Below, in pieces: positions 33,350 through 43,564 of a DNA stretch of 62,762 nucleotides. Under the pieces are notes generated by a model that saw only the letters and a list, made by a program, of their open reading frames with translations, searched no databases and was not told the DNA's origin. The stretch comes from Candidatus Zixiibacteriota bacterium (lineage in GTDB: Bacteria > Zixibacteria > MSB-5A5 > JAABVY01), in contig DSEQ01000031.1 in assembly GCA_011056555.1 (NCBI GenBank), positions 1-62,762 of the forward strand. The letters are read 5' to 3'. The stretch's first letter is position 1, and every line of letters begins with the position of its first letter. Both the position numbers and the translations under genes were made by a program.

Positions 33350-34444
33350 ATGAAACAGATTTGTATTTACATATTTCTGCTGCTTATCTTCGTTTGTCCG
33401 GCGGGACAATCGCAGGCCGAGAGCATACGGACAATTTCTGATAACAACTACGAGACTAATGAGAGCCGCCTGTTTTTGAGCCCCGACGAGTTACCCCCGA
33501 CTGCCGAATTGATTTTCCGGTCCTCCACCGCCTTGAGAGGGCGTCTGGAGATTTCCTCAACCGATGCTGACAGTATCGAAGTTATTTATCACAAGGTGCT
33601 CTATGCCGATTCGCGCGAGCAGGCGGAAACATTCGCCTCCCAGATTTCATTGAGTCATGAGGTAAAAGAAAACAGCCTGATCATCTCCGCCGATGCTCCC
33701 CGCGATGCTCCCTGGCGCAGGACAGCCAACCTTTCCGGCCAGATCGAATGTGAAATTTATCTGCCCCGCCGGTTCTCCATCAGTATTGACAGCGTGGTGG
33801 GCTATTACCTCAGCATCAGGGGCCCCTTCCCGCAGGCCTATGTGGCCGGTGACTATTACGATGAAATCAGGATCTCCCGCATTGATCTGGGGCTTACGGT
33901 CAGGGCCACCAACAGCACGATTATACTGCGCGATATCCAGGGTCCCATGTTGATCGAGGGGGAAGGCGCAAATATCACCGCCCGAAACCTGGATACCGGG
34001 ACGGGTATCGGCATCGCTACTTTCGAAAACGAGCGGGGAGCCATTTCTATCGACGGCTTCACCGGAGATGAGCTGAGGTGTATCTCGCGGGAGGGCAGGA
34101 TCACTCTCGAAAAGCTGTCCCTTTTGAATGGAGCAAGGGCGTTCATATCTAACTCGGGGATCAATAGTGATATCTATGTCGAGGTCCAGGAAATCAGGGA
34201 TTCCCGTCTGGAGATAATCAATAAGGCGGCCGATGTTCAGCTTTTATTGCCGCGCGATATCCAGGCCGAGTTTAATATCACCACCGATCCTGATGATGGT
34301 GAGATTGAAATGTCCGGCGTTCCGCTGGTTACCGAGCAGGTTGACTGGGGCACCTTGATCGCCAGCACTTTTCATCATGATTCACGTATAGTGGTGGATA
34401 CCCGCGGGACCGGGAAGGTCACTGTGCGCCGTAAAGACTTCTAA
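33350..34444 (+). CDS. Exported DUF4097-like beta-repeat protein
   Basis: 364 residues: signal peptide (about 1-23, VCPAGQSQA), then a region dominated by short beta strands. The second half (about 160-330, e.g. IRISRIDLGLTVRATNSTIILRDI and ISIDGFTGDELRCISREGRITLEKL) resembles the DUF4097 right-handed beta-helix of putative adhesins and anti-sigma-like proteins. The function is unknown; location is periplasmic or outer surface. The next gene, sppA-like, has its own promoter. Confidence 0.6.
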   Translation: MKQICIYIFLLLIFVCPAGQSQAESIRTISDNNYETNESRLFLSPDELPPTAELIFRSSTALRGRLEISSTDADSIEVIYHKVLYADSREQAETFASQISLSHEVKENSLIISADAPRDAPWRRTANLSGQIECEIYLPRRFSISIDSVVGYYLSIRGPFPQAYVAGDYYDEIRISRIDLGLTVRATNSTIILRDIQGPMLIEGEGANITARNLDTGTGIGIATFENERGAISIDGFTGDELRCISREGRITLEKLSLLNGARAFISNSGINSDIYVEVQEIRDSRLEIINKAADVQLLLPRDIQAEFNITTDPDDGEIEMSGVPLVTEQVDWGTLIASTFHHDSRIVVDTRGTGKVTVRRKDF

Positions 34445-34469
34445 TAATGTTCCTGTCTATTTATTTTTG

Positions 34470-34498
34470 TTGATGGCATCTCATCGCTTTTCTATATA
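34470..34498 (+). promoter_or_regulatory. Promoter for the sppA-fusion gene
   Basis: TTGATG, a 17-base spacer, then TATATA, 25 bases before the GTG start; AAGGAGG lies in the short leader. Confidence 0.55.
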
Positions 34499-34523
34499 TA
34501 TGTAAATTGATAAGGAGGCGGTT

Positions 34524-36944
34524 GTGAAGAAGGCTATTGCTGTTTTAATAATATTATGGCTTCTGCCGGCATGTCTGGCATCCGAAAGGTATCCCTATCC
34601 CTACTATCCCCTGCCGGAATATTCGGGGGCTGTAACGTTTGGCACTCTCTCGATTTTTCAGAATCCTGCGGCTTTGGGTATCAATCCGGATATGGAACTG
34701 ATGTATTTGCATTCTTTCAACTCGGATAGATTTTCCGGTGATAACAGCATTCTATTTTCTCGTAATGGTCTCGGGCTGGCCTACCAGAACTACCGGCTAT
34801 CCGTGGATGATGCCATGAATGCTTTCACCATAGGATTTTCGGGTCATATCTCGCAGGGAATTTACGCCGGAGCAACCTACAAGTTTATTAAGGCTGAAGA
34901 CGGAAATCCCTACCACAATGATCATTTCTGGAACCTGGGGTTATTATGGCGATACAGCCGGGAAATATCGCTTGGCTTTGTGGCTGAAAACCTGAAGGGC
35001 ATGGAATTCGCCGGGGAGGAGACCGACATAGAATATAAACTTTCCGCCGGGTTCAGGCCGCTTCAAGAACTGCTTACCCTTTCCGCCGACTGGTCATGGA
35101 GCGGGGGAGAGGCATTTTCCGACGGTGTTTTTCGGGGATTCTTCAACCTGAAAATCAAAGAGGGCATCGGCATTCTCGGTTCAGTCGATGAAGACGGCAA
35201 CTTTGGCTTCGGAGTCAACTTCAGTTTCGGATATAATCAGATCGGCACCTACCATACATATACCAACGGCGGTCATGACTGGTCGGGCCTGCTCTACAGC
35301 GGTTACAGCTATCGTCCCCAGGGCTGGGTGTTTCCTGTAAAAAAAAAATTTTTGAAGCTGACTCTCTCCGGTTCATACCCTGAGACCGGTGAAAAAGATT
35401 TCTTTCTCGCTCCCGAGCGGACCACTTTTCTCGATCTCGTGCAGACCCTCAATCGTGCGCTCGATGATGAGATAATCAGCGGCATTTATGTCGAATTAAG
35501 AAATCCGCGCCTGGGCTGGGCCCAGATCAAGGAACTGCGTACCCTCTTCCATTCGTTTCGGAATAAAGGTAAAGCGGTTCTGTTCTATCTTGGACATTTG
35601 CCCGGCAATGCCAGCTATTACCTTGCTGCAAGCGCCGATAAAATCGCCATGCACCGGGTGGATGATCTCGCTATCACAGGACTTTTGGGAGAGGTTACCT
35701 TTTACAAAGGCACGCTTGATAAGCTGGGGATCGAGGCTGATATCTATGCTGCGGGCAAATATAAATCAGCCGCCGATATTTTGACCCGCGATTCGATGTC
35801 CCGGCATCACCGTGAAGCTGTTAATAAGCTCCTGGATGATATATTCGAGCAATATGTGAATGATCTCGCCTTCGATAGAGATTTAACCCGGGATAGTGTG
35901 ATCTCGCTGATCGATAATGCTCCTCATGTTTCGGAGGAAGCTGTGCAGGCCGGGCTGGTCGATACAATACTATATCAGGATCAAATCCCGGATTGGCAGA
36001 AAAGCCGGTTTGGAAGCTCCTGCTCGATAGATTTCGAAGAATACTCAAAACGAAAACCATACCGCGAAAGATGGGGCCTGCCTCCGCAGATCGCAGTCAT
36101 CCCGGTAGAGGGAACATTGATGTCGGGTTCCAGCGGCGAGATCCCGTTTTATGGAAAAACGACAGGCTCCAAAGATCTGGCCATGGCCATAGAATATGCC
36201 CGCAAAAACAGCCGCATCCGCGCCGTAGTGCTGAGACTGAATACGCCCGGCGGAGACGGCCTGGCCTCGGACCTGCTCCATCGTGAACTGGAACTCCTGA
36301 GCAAGGAGAAGCCCCTGATAGTCTCGATGGGAAATGTCGCCGCATCCGCGGGTTATCATCTGGCCTCGGCCGGCGATTATATCTATGCCCAGCCTTCGAC
36401 TGTCACAGGATCGATCGGAGTTGTTTATGGCAAGCTGGACCTCTCGGACCTGCGCGAAAATATCGGTTTCACGACTTATCATCTAAAACGCGGAAAAAAC
36501 GCCGATTTCTTCTCGTGGAATACCGGTTTCACCGAGCAACAGGAGCAGAAATTGCAGCGCCAGCTCGATCTGATGTACGAGGATTTCGTGCAGATTGTGG
36601 CCGAGGGCCGCGATCTATCCTATGATTACGTGGAATCTGTTGCCCAGGGGCGGGTTTGGAGCGGCTCAGCGGCCAGGGAATTGAAGCTTGTGGATGATTA
36701 CGGCGGCCTCTGGGATGCTCTTCATGATGCCAAAGAACGTGCCGGAATATCCGATGACGAGGTCGAAATCGTCAGCTTTCCAAAACGGCCCTTCCGGTTT
36801 CTCGACCTCTGGAGCGGTCTTTCCTCGGCCGCAAAGACTATAAAATCGCTAATGTTTGGTAATGGCATATTATCAGACACGGCCAATGATTCAGGCTTTT
36901 CCAGCTATTATTATATTCTTCCCTATTCCATTAAAATCTATTGA
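34524..36944 (+). CDS. sppA: Signal peptide peptidase SppA with an outer-membrane-barrel-like N-terminal domain
   Basis: 806 residues, longer than the 67K SppA (about 620). A signal peptide (1-19) leads to a domain of about 250 residues that looks like the PorV/UPF0164-type barrel of FCB bacteria (FQNPAALGI, then alternating aromatic beta strands to about 265). The remainder is a full tandem SppA: lysine K414 in GKYKSAAD and serine S608 in MGNVAASAGY form the Lys-Ser dyad, with the usual separation of about 200 residues. SppA cleaves leftover signal peptides in the inner membrane. The barrel-like head suggests a different location or a partner. GTG start with AAGGAGG five bases upstream. Confidence 0.85.
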   Translation: MKKAIAVLIILWLLPACLASERYPYPYYPLPEYSGAVTFGTLSIFQNPAALGINPDMELMYLHSFNSDRFSGDNSILFSRNGLGLAYQNYRLSVDDAMNAFTIGFSGHISQGIYAGATYKFIKAEDGNPYHNDHFWNLGLLWRYSREISLGFVAENLKGMEFAGEETDIEYKLSAGFRPLQELLTLSADWSWSGGEAFSDGVFRGFFNLKIKEGIGILGSVDEDGNFGFGVNFSFGYNQIGTYHTYTNGGHDWSGLLYSGYSYRPQGWVFPVKKKFLKLTLSGSYPETGEKDFFLAPERTTFLDLVQTLNRALDDEIISGIYVELRNPRLGWAQIKELRTLFHSFRNKGKAVLFYLGHLPGNASYYLAASADKIAMHRVDDLAITGLLGEVTFYKGTLDKLGIEADIYAAGKYKSAADILTRDSMSRHHREAVNKLLDDIFEQYVNDLAFDRDLTRDSVISLIDNAPHVSEEAVQAGLVDTILYQDQIPDWQKSRFGSSCSIDFEEYSKRKPYRERWGLPPQIAVIPVEGTLMSGSSGEIPFYGKTTGSKDLAMAIEYARKNSRIRAVVLRLNTPGGDGLASDLLHRELELLSKEKPLIVSMGNVAASAGYHLASAGDYIYAQPSTVTGSIGVVYGKLDLSDLRENIGFTTYHLKRGKNADFFSWNTGFTEQQEQKLQRQLDLMYEDFVQIVAEGRDLSYDYVESVAQGRVWSGSAARELKLVDDYGGLWDALHDAKERAGISDDEVEIVSFPKRPFRFLDLWSGLSSAAKTIKSLMFGNGILSDTANDSGFSSYYYILPYSIKIY

Positions 36945-37077
36945 TTCTACTGAAACAATTGCTTAATTTACCCGTCTGTAATTGCTGAGGAACCAAATAA
37001 CTTCTTGTAATGCTTGCCCGTAATTATATAAGTGGAAAAATGCTTGAAATTGTTTTACATATTGGATTGGAGGAAGG

Positions 37078-38436
37078 ATGCTGAAGAAGTCAATCCTGAT
37101 TGCAGCAACAGGGCTGCTATTTCTATTTTCTTATCTGGTGGCGCAGGACAATCCGCTGGGATGGAAGATCACCAAGACCCGGCTTGATAACGGCATGAAT
37201 ATTGTCGTATTGGAGGATCATTCAACACCCTCGGTGGCCTATCAGATCTGGTACCATGTTGGGAGCAAGAATGAGCGTCCCGGAATCACCGGAATTTCAC
37301 ACATGGTCGAGCATATGATGTTCAAAGGCACCGATACTATCGGCCCGGAAGAACATGCACGTATAGTGCAGGCCCGGGGCGGGACATCGAATGCCTTCAC
37401 TCATTTCGATATGACTGCTTACCATGAGGTGCTGGGCGCCCAGGACCTGGAAATCGCGGCCCAGCTCGAGGCCGACAGGATGGCCAATCTTGCTTTGGAT
37501 TCCGCCGAACTGGCCTCGGAAAAAGAAGTTGTGGCCGAGGAGCGCAGAACAGTTATCGATAATTCTCCCTTCGGGCCATTGCTGGAACAGCTCCTGAATC
37601 TCACCTACATTGCGCATCCCTATCACTGGCACGTAATCGGGTACATGTCGGACATCCAGAATTATACCCATCACAAATTGAGAGATTACTGGAATACCTA
37701 TTATAAGCCCAATAATGCTACCGCTGTTATAGTTGGTGATGTGGACCCGGACGAGGCGATTGAAATTGTAGAAAAATACTATGCCGATATTCCTCCCGGA
37801 CCCGACAATCCTTATCGGCCCGTTACGGAAGAACCCGAACAGCTGGGTGAACGCCGCGCGAAAGTCAATAAAGTGGCTCAGCTCCCCGGCGTGTTCATTG
37901 GTTATAAGGTGGTCGAAGCGGGTCATCCTGATGTCTATCCGCTGCGGGTCATGGGCAAAATCCTTTTCCAGGGCGAAAGCTCGCGGGCCTATAAACGCCT
38001 GGTGGATGAGGAGCAGCTCTGTCTCTATGCCGGCGGGGATATGTTCGAATTCGAGGATCCAGGATTGTTCTATCTCATCGCTGTCATGAAAAGCCCCGAC
38101 AAGAGCACCGAGGAGGCCGAAGGAATTCTATACGAGGAAATTGAGAAGCTCAAAACTGAGCCGGTGCCGCAAGAGATTCTGCAGAAGGCCCTGAACCAGA
38201 TCGAGGCCGAGAAGTGGTATCAGCTTGAATCGAATGAAAATAAAGCTTATGCTATCGGCTGGTTTGAAACGATCAGGGGTGACTACAGCCTGATGTTTGA
38301 TGAACTGGACAACTATCTGGCTGTTACCGCTGACGATATTATGCGTGTGGCCGGTGAGTATTTCGACGAGACTAACCGTACGGTGGTAACGCTGGTACCG
38401 AAAACATCCGGCGCAACACCCAATATCGGGTTTTAG
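37078..38436 (+). CDS. M16 zinc peptidase, catalytic member
   Basis: 452 residues: signal peptide (about 1-22), then an M16 N-terminal domain with the inverted zinc motif H75-x2-E78-H79 (in ISHMVEHMMFKG) and a downstream Glu in the ASEKEVVAEERR segment as third ligand. The C-terminal M16 domain covers about 195-370. The fold resembles mitochondrial processing peptidase beta; exported bacterial pairs degrade peptides in the periplasm. GGAGGAAGG precedes the ATG. The partner follows after 13 bases. Confidence 0.93.
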   Translation: MLKKSILIAATGLLFLFSYLVAQDNPLGWKITKTRLDNGMNIVVLEDHSTPSVAYQIWYHVGSKNERPGITGISHMVEHMMFKGTDTIGPEEHARIVQARGGTSNAFTHFDMTAYHEVLGAQDLEIAAQLEADRMANLALDSAELASEKEVVAEERRTVIDNSPFGPLLEQLLNLTYIAHPYHWHVIGYMSDIQNYTHHKLRDYWNTYYKPNNATAVIVGDVDPDEAIEIVEKYYADIPPGPDNPYRPVTEEPEQLGERRAKVNKVAQLPGVFIGYKVVEAGHPDVYPLRVMGKILFQGESSRAYKRLVDEEQLCLYAGGDMFEFEDPGLFYLIAVMKSPDKSTEEAEGILYEEIEKLKTEPVPQEILQKALNQIEAEKWYQLESNENKAYAIGWFETIRGDYSLMFDELDNYLAVTADDIMRVAGEYFDETNRTVVTLVPKTSGATPNIGF

Positions 38437-38449
38437 GAAGGTGCTAAAA

Positions 38450-39835
38450 ATGAAATATAGAAGCTTGTTTATTATTGGCCTGGTAATGCTCTTTGCCTTT
38501 ACAGGCTCGGGCTTAACAATCGAAATGGAGCTTCCCGAAATTGAACATAAAGCGCTGGATAACGGCTTGGATGTTTACGTTATAGAACAGCATGAGGTAC
38601 CGGTTGTCTCCATGCGGCTGGTTGTTCGCGGGGGAACCCTGTACGAGACCGAAGAAACCATAGGTATTGCAAATTTAACTTCCAGCCTTCTTCGCAAAGG
38701 CACAACGAACCGGACCGCCGACGAGATCTCTGAGGAAATTGATTTCATCGGTGGTAGCCTTGGTGCAGGGGCAGGCAATGACGCCATCTATGCCACCTGT
38801 AAAGTCCTCAGCAAGCACCTGGATAAGGGTATGGAACTGCTGGCGGATATAATGATCAATCCCATCTTTCCCGAAGAGGAGATCGAAAAGCAGAAGGACC
38901 AGTTCCTCGGTTCTATCATGCAGAATAAATCCGATCCTACCACCATTCGCGAAATGCAGTTCTACAGATTGCTTTTTGGCCAGCACCCTTATGGCTTTCC
39001 GATGATCGGAACGGAAGAGACGATAATGCTTCTGACCGATTCCGATATTAAGGATTTTTACAACAAGTATATCATCCCGAATGATGCTTTTATTTTAGTT
39101 GTTGGCGATGTTCAGCCTGGAGAAGCCATCGAAAAAGTCGAAAAGTACTTCGGCCCCTGGAAGCCGGGTACACCGCCGACAATTGATATTCCCGAGCCCG
39201 CCCAGATCGAAAATACGAGGGTAGTTCTGATCGACAAGCCGGATGCCACACAGTCTTATATCGCCATGGGCCATCTCGGGATAAGCCGTCTCAGTCCCGA
39301 TGCCTTTGCCTGCAGGGTCATGAACTATATCCTGGGCGGGGGCGGATTCGCCTCCCGTCTGACCAAAGAGGTCAGAGGAGAGGGCGGTTTAACCTACGGT
39401 ATCCAGTCCATGTACGACTATAACAAATACAGGGGAGCGTTTGCGGTAAAGACATTTACCAAGAATGAATCGACCGGCGAGGCGATTGACCTGATCCTCG
39501 AGGAACTGCGCCGTATCCGCGAAGAGATGGTGACCGAAGAAGAGCTCAATGACACGCGCAATTTCTACAGCGGATATATACCGATTCAGTTCGAGACTCC
39601 GGACAAAATCGCCAGCTATGTGGAGACTATCTATCTTTATGATCTGGGCGAAGATTACTACAGCCGCTATATAAACACTGTCAGCAATACAACCCGGCAG
39701 GATGTGCAGGATGCTGCCCAGAAATATATTGATCCCAACAGCATGCTGATCGTGGTCGTCGGCAAGGCCGAGGAGGTTAAGCCGCAGCTCGAGAAGTATG
39801 GCGAGGTTGAGGTAATTCCTTTGATTGAATTATAA
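38450..39835 (+). CDS. M16 peptidase-like partner, zinc motif lost
   Basis: 461 residues from the ATG at 38450, which has GGAAGG at eight bases; a GTG nine bases upstream is an alternative. Signal peptide at about 1-24. The M16 fold is clear (ALDNGLDVYVIEQHEVPVVSMRLVVRGGTLYE; GGGGFASRLTKEVRGEGGLTYG), but the HxxEH zinc motif is replaced by IANLTSSLLRKGT. It is therefore likely the inactive subunit of a heterodimer with the preceding gene, as in MPP alpha/beta. The strong terminator at 39858-39889 closes the operon. Confidence 0.93.
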   Translation: MKYRSLFIIGLVMLFAFTGSGLTIEMELPEIEHKALDNGLDVYVIEQHEVPVVSMRLVVRGGTLYETEETIGIANLTSSLLRKGTTNRTADEISEEIDFIGGSLGAGAGNDAIYATCKVLSKHLDKGMELLADIMINPIFPEEEIEKQKDQFLGSIMQNKSDPTTIREMQFYRLLFGQHPYGFPMIGTEETIMLLTDSDIKDFYNKYIIPNDAFILVVGDVQPGEAIEKVEKYFGPWKPGTPPTIDIPEPAQIENTRVVLIDKPDATQSYIAMGHLGISRLSPDAFACRVMNYILGGGGFASRLTKEVRGEGGLTYGIQSMYDYNKYRGAFAVKTFTKNESTGEAIDLILEELRRIREEMVTEEELNDTRNFYSGYIPIQFETPDKIASYVETIYLYDLGEDYYSRYINTVSNTTRQDVQDAAQKYIDPNSMLIVVVGKAEEVKPQLEKYGEVEVIPLIEL

Positions 39836-39857
39836 TTTTAAACTGATCTTATATAAA

Positions 39858-39889
39858 AGCCTCCCGAATTCAATTTGGGAGGTTTTTTG
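39858..39889 (+). terminator. Rho-independent terminator of the M16 pair
   Basis: CCTCCCGAA (39860-39868) pairs with TTTGGGAGG (39874-39882; one G-T wobble) over a five-base loop, followed by TTTTTT. Confidence 0.9.
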
Positions 39890-39924
39890 TTTCTTTTTTT
39901 TAAATTATTGTTTATCTTCTTGAT

Positions 39925-40347
39925 ATGAAACGCGAAGAGGTGGCCGGGAATATACTTCTTTGCGGACTCTCCCACGGCCGAGAACATGTTATGAACAAGT
40001 TCGGCGATGATCTCGCCCCCTTGATATTTACAACTTTTGCTGAACTGCACAGACGGAACGCGTTGCAGGATGCCTTTGTATTTCTGCTGATGCGCATGTT
40101 CCATCGCAAGTATCCCTCTGTGGATCATGAGTTTGAGCCGAGAAAGAAGCTCTCCTCGAACGAAATTTTGCAGTATATGCAATTTACGCCGGAGTACCGC
40201 AAAGATGCGCGACGCTTGACCGGTTTCACGGAGGGCCAGATGGCCGCAATTATCGATGATTTCATCCAGATTTTATGCCGCCAGTTCCTCTGCAACCCGG
40301 ACGTGTACGAGTTGATCGAGAATAAGTTGAAGTCAAATCGAGACTGA
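39925..40347 (+). CDS. Hypothetical protein
   Basis: 140 residues, no signal peptide and no clear membrane helix; mostly helical, with HGREHVMNKFGDDLAPLIF near the N-terminus and a helical C-terminus (AIIDDFIQILCRQFLCNPDVYELIENKL). I do not recognise the family. The start is 36 bases after the terminator and lacks a ribosome-binding site. The downstream gene at 40411 is on the same strand but looks independent in content. Confidence 0.6.
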   Translation: MKREEVAGNILLCGLSHGREHVMNKFGDDLAPLIFTTFAELHRRNALQDAFVFLLMRMFHRKYPSVDHEFEPRKKLSSNEILQYMQFTPEYRKDARRLTGFTEGQMAAIIDDFIQILCRQFLCNPDVYELIENKLKSNRD

Positions 40348-40410
40348 CACTTGCCAGTGACCTTTTCGAATCAAATCCAGATTTGTTTCCGCCAAAAATC
40401 GTATTATATT

Positions 40411-41166
40411 ATGGTTATGAGTGAGCAGAAGGCAGCAAGCGAAAAATTCGCGCAGTTGATTGACAGCAAATATAGCGATTATCTGAACGTCATCGGTGAT
40501 TGTAAGGATATCTGCTATTATTTTATTGACGGTTTTTCAAGCCATCCCGACAAGGAGCCCATTATCGAAACCGCCATAAGGGTTCAGCGCCTGACCCTGG
40601 AGTATATTGAAAGTATCCTGTGCGTCCTGCGTCAGGGATTTATCACCCAGGCGATTGTCCTGCTCCGCTCATTGTTTGAACTCAGCAATCTCTATACATA
40701 TGTGTATATGGATGAAGAACATTTTAAGAAATGGCAGAAAGAGAAAAAAATAAAACCGAATATCATCAGGCGCACTCTCAAAAAGCAGGGCTTCGACCCC
40801 GGCCAGAAGACCTACGGCGACCTGAGCAAGTTCACGCATGCCAATTACGAATTTATTTCCGAGCATGAGGCCCTGAATGCTCTTGCCCCGGTCAATGATA
40901 TGCAGAAGCTGATGATTCCCCACTGCATGATCGATATGATGCGCTTCTTGATGCGCATCAGCCTGGTTTCCTGCAAGATTTACGGCGAGCATGTCGAAAA
41001 AGCCGAGGATATAATTCGAATGAAAAACGAAGAGCTGGACCATCTGAGGGAAAATGTTCTCCAGTTAGACGAAAAACAGGCACGTTCCGAGGAAGAGTAC
41101 AGCGAGTTCAAAAAGCTCCTCCAGCGCATCAAAACCCGCCACTTTGAAGAAGAAGATAGAACCTGA
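40411..41166 (+). CDS. Hypothetical helical protein (possibly DUF5677-like)
   Basis: 251 residues from the ATG at 40411; a second ATG at 40417 is equally possible. A TTG 60 bases upstream would be a longer start but has no support. A middle segment (ILCVLRQGFITQAIVLLRSLFELSNLY) recalls the HEPN-like core of DUF5677 proteins, a weak call. The C-terminus (about 205-251) is a charged coiled coil rich in Glu and Arg. No ribosome-binding site is visible, while TATATT lies just upstream, so a very short leader is possible. Convergent with the CorC-like gene. Confidence 0.6.
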   Translation: MVMSEQKAASEKFAQLIDSKYSDYLNVIGDCKDICYYFIDGFSSHPDKEPIIETAIRVQRLTLEYIESILCVLRQGFITQAIVLLRSLFELSNLYTYVYMDEEHFKKWQKEKKIKPNIIRRTLKKQGFDPGQKTYGDLSKFTHANYEFISEHEALNALAPVNDMQKLMIPHCMIDMMRFLMRISLVSCKIYGEHVEKAEDIIRMKNEELDHLRENVLQLDEKQARSEEEYSEFKKLLQRIKTRHFEEEDRT

Positions 41167-41299
41167 TCTGATCGCGGCGGGCCTCCAGTGGGTGCGCGCG
41201 TTTGCAGCCCAAACTGCTTTAGTTCTCGAAATTTGACACCATGAAGCGCCTTGCATTCCAGAATCCCGGGAGGAGTTGACGCGCTATGCCATAAATCGA

Positions 41300-42619
41300 T
41301 TAAATTTTCTGCTGATCCTCGGGACCCTCAATCCGGCGGGCAAGCACTTTTTCGATGCGGTTGCCCTTCAGGGTGGTGATGGTGAATTCGATGCCATTAA
41401 TCCGGATTTTCTGGCGGCGGTCGGGAAGTTCCCCCAGATGTGTAAAGATCAGCCCTCCGATCGTATCTGCTTTATCCTCAGGCAGTTGGGCATCAAAAGA
41501 GCCATTAAAATCATCCACATCCATGCCCGCATGAACCTCGGCCAGACCATCGGTCAAAAGCCGGAACTCTTCCTCCTCAACATCAAATTCATCCTGAATC
41601 TCGCCCACCAGCTCCTCGATGATATCCTCGATAGTAATTATGCCAGCGGTGCCCCCGAACTCATCCAGTACAACAGCCATATGCACCTGGCCGGCCTGAA
41701 AGTCCTTTAAAAGCTCGGCGATCTTCTTGGAATCGGGCACAAAGTAAGCCGGGTGGATTATATCATGTATGATGATCAATTTGCGGTCATGCAGGAGGTC
41801 GATGATATCGCGGGTGTAAATAACGCCTTCGATATGATCCAGGTCATTCCGGAAAACAGGGTATCTGGAATAGCCTTCTTTACGAATATAGCGCAAGATC
41901 TTTTCATCCTTGTCGGCGATATTGACGGCGCTGACCTCTGTGCGGGGGGTCATGCATTGGGATGCCGTCGTCTCGGAAAACTGAAAGACCGATTTGATCA
42001 ACTCCTTTTCGGTCGGGTCAATCTCACCTGTACGGGCGCCCTCATCAATCATATCTATGATCATCTCTTCGGTGGCGCTATTTGTCGCAGGAGGAGGCTT
42101 GATGCGCAGGACACTTAAAATCAGATTCGTAAAAAAGTCCAGGATTCTGCCCGGGATAAAGGCCAATATTGATAAGAACCGAATTGCCCAGGATGAGGAG
42201 ACAGCGATTCTGAGAGCTTTGTATTCAGCGATGCGCCTGGGGACGGATTCAACTATCAGCATGCTGAGAAAGCCTGTGAGCAGGATAATAATTGCAATTG
42301 AGGCGCCGGTGCAATATCCCCCTTTGACAACATCTTGATTCTGCTCGATCAGAACTGAAAGATCCTGGCACAGAAAAACCAGGCTTAGCGAAACCGCGGT
42401 GAAAACAATAATGGTCAATATAATTCGGAAATATACACTGCTGTGGCGGGAGGAATCGATCAGCTTTAAAATATAGTGCGCCCTGCCGTCAGCCTCTTTT
42501 ATGTAAGCTTCCAGTTCGGATTTGCGCACGAATACCAGGGAATATTTGAGGGCGGATACCAGTCCGCCCAATATCAGAAGAAGAAATATTACAGCCAGTT
42601 CAATCGGCCAGTTAGCCAC
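41300..42619 (-). CDS. HlyC/CorC-type transporter: CNNM, CBS pair and CorC_HlyC domains
   Basis: 439 residues. An N-terminal CNNM/DUF21 region with four membrane helices (about 1-175) is followed by two CBS domains (about 210-330; MTPRTEVSAVN begins the first) and a C-terminal CorC_HlyC domain (about 345-425). The CBS pair normally binds adenine nucleotides and gates a magnesium or cobalt transporter in the inner membrane. The GTG start follows a weak ribosome-binding site. The htpX gene lies 47 bases upstream on the same strand, so one transcript may cover both. Confidence 0.9.
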   Translation of the reverse strand: MANWPIELAVIFLLLILGGLVSALKYSLVFVRKSELEAYIKEADGRAHYILKLIDSSRHSSVYFRIILTIIVFTAVSLSLVFLCQDLSVLIEQNQDVVKGGYCTGASIAIIILLTGFLSMLIVESVPRRIAEYKALRIAVSSSWAIRFLSILAFIPGRILDFFTNLILSVLRIKPPPATNSATEEMIIDMIDEGARTGEIDPTEKELIKSVFQFSETTASQCMTPRTEVSAVNIADKDEKILRYIRKEGYSRYPVFRNDLDHIEGVIYTRDIIDLLHDRKLIIIHDIIHPAYFVPDSKKIAELLKDFQAGQVHMAVVLDEFGGTAGIITIEDIIEELVGEIQDEFDVEEEEFRLLTDGLAEVHAGMDVDDFNGSFDAQLPEDKADTIGGLIFTHLGELPDRRQKIRINGIEFTITTLKGNRIEKVLARRIEGPEDQQKI

Positions 42620-42666
42620 GGGCCAGCACCAGCCTTTCCGATGCCGACAATCGAGGTTGGTCCGAA

Positions 42667-43518
42667 TCAGTGTCCATAAGACATATCTCTCAGTTTGGCA
42701 ATCCGCTTTTCGACCGGCGGATGGGTAGAGAAGAGTGACATGAGACCTTGACCCCGCAGCGGATTGACGATAAACATATGGGCCGTGGCCGGATTAGCCT
42801 GCATGGGAACCCGCCTGGAGGCATTATGCAGCTTTTCAAGCGCCGAGGCCAGAGCCAGGGGCTTCCTGCTGATTTCGGCCCCGCCCTTGTCGGCCAGAAA
42901 TTCGCGTGATCTTGAAATTGCCGTCTGGATCAGCAGCGCTGCTATGGGCGCTATGATTGTCATCGCAAGCAGGCCGAAGATGCCTCCACTGTTACGGTTG
43001 TCGCCTCCGCCATAGCCTCCGAATATCGCCGCCCAGCGCGCCATTGTGGCCAGAATAGATATGGCCCCGGCGATCGTGGCGGCAATCGAGCCGATCAATA
43101 TATCATAATGTTTAACATGGGAAAGCTCATGAGCCATGACGCCCTCGAGCTCATCATCGTCAAGTATCTGCAAAATCCCCTGCGTCGCTGCAACTGCGGC
43201 ATGTTTCGGGTTTCGGCCGGTTGCGAAAGCATTGGGGGAATTCTTCGGTATAATATAGACCTTTGGCATGGGCAATCCGGCCCGTCCGACCAGATTACGG
43301 ACTACCCGCACCAGCCTGTGATTGGAATTCGGATCCAGAGGTTGAGCCCGATACATCTTCAAGACTATTTTATCGGAAAACCAATAGGAGGCAAAATTCA
43401 TTATACCCGCAAATACCAGCGCTATATACATGCCGGTACGCCCTCCCAGAGCTCCCCCGATCACTATAAACAGGATCGTCAGAGCTGTCAGGAAGAGAAC
43501 GGTTTTTACGCGATTCAT
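42667..43518 (-). CDS. htpX: Membrane zinc metalloprotease HtpX
   Basis: 283 residues with two N-terminal membrane helices (about 6-45) and two more around 145-195. The M48 motif H130-E-L-S-H134 is in [12 protein letters not shown], with the third Glu in [14 protein letters not shown]. It degrades damaged membrane proteins alongside FtsH, typically under envelope stress. GGAGG precedes the ATG; a promoter lies at 43537-43564. The C-terminus [21 protein letters not shown] is typical of the family. Confidence 0.95.
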   Translation of the reverse strand: MNRVKTVLFLTALTILFIVIGGALGGRTGMYIALVFAGIMNFASYWFSDKIVLKMYRAQPLDPNSNHRLVRVVRNLVGRAGLPMPKVYIIPKNSPNAFATGRNPKHAAVAATQGILQILDDDELEGVMAHELSHVKHYDILIGSIAATIAGAISILATMARWAAIFGGYGGGDNRNSGGIFGLLAMTIIAPIAALLIQTAISRSREFLADKGGAEISRKPLALASALEKLHNASRRVPMQANPATAHMFIVNPLRGQGLMSLFSTHPPVEKRIAKLRDMSYGH

Positions 43519-43536
43519 TTTATTACCTCCATAAAT

Positions 43537-43564
43537 ATGATAGAAATCTGCACTTTTATGTCAA
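43537..43564 (-). promoter_or_regulatory. Sigma-70-type promoter for htpX
   Basis: On the minus strand TTGACA, a 16-base spacer, then TATCAT. The predicted start lies just before GGAGG, giving a leader of about 12 bases. Confidence 0.6.
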
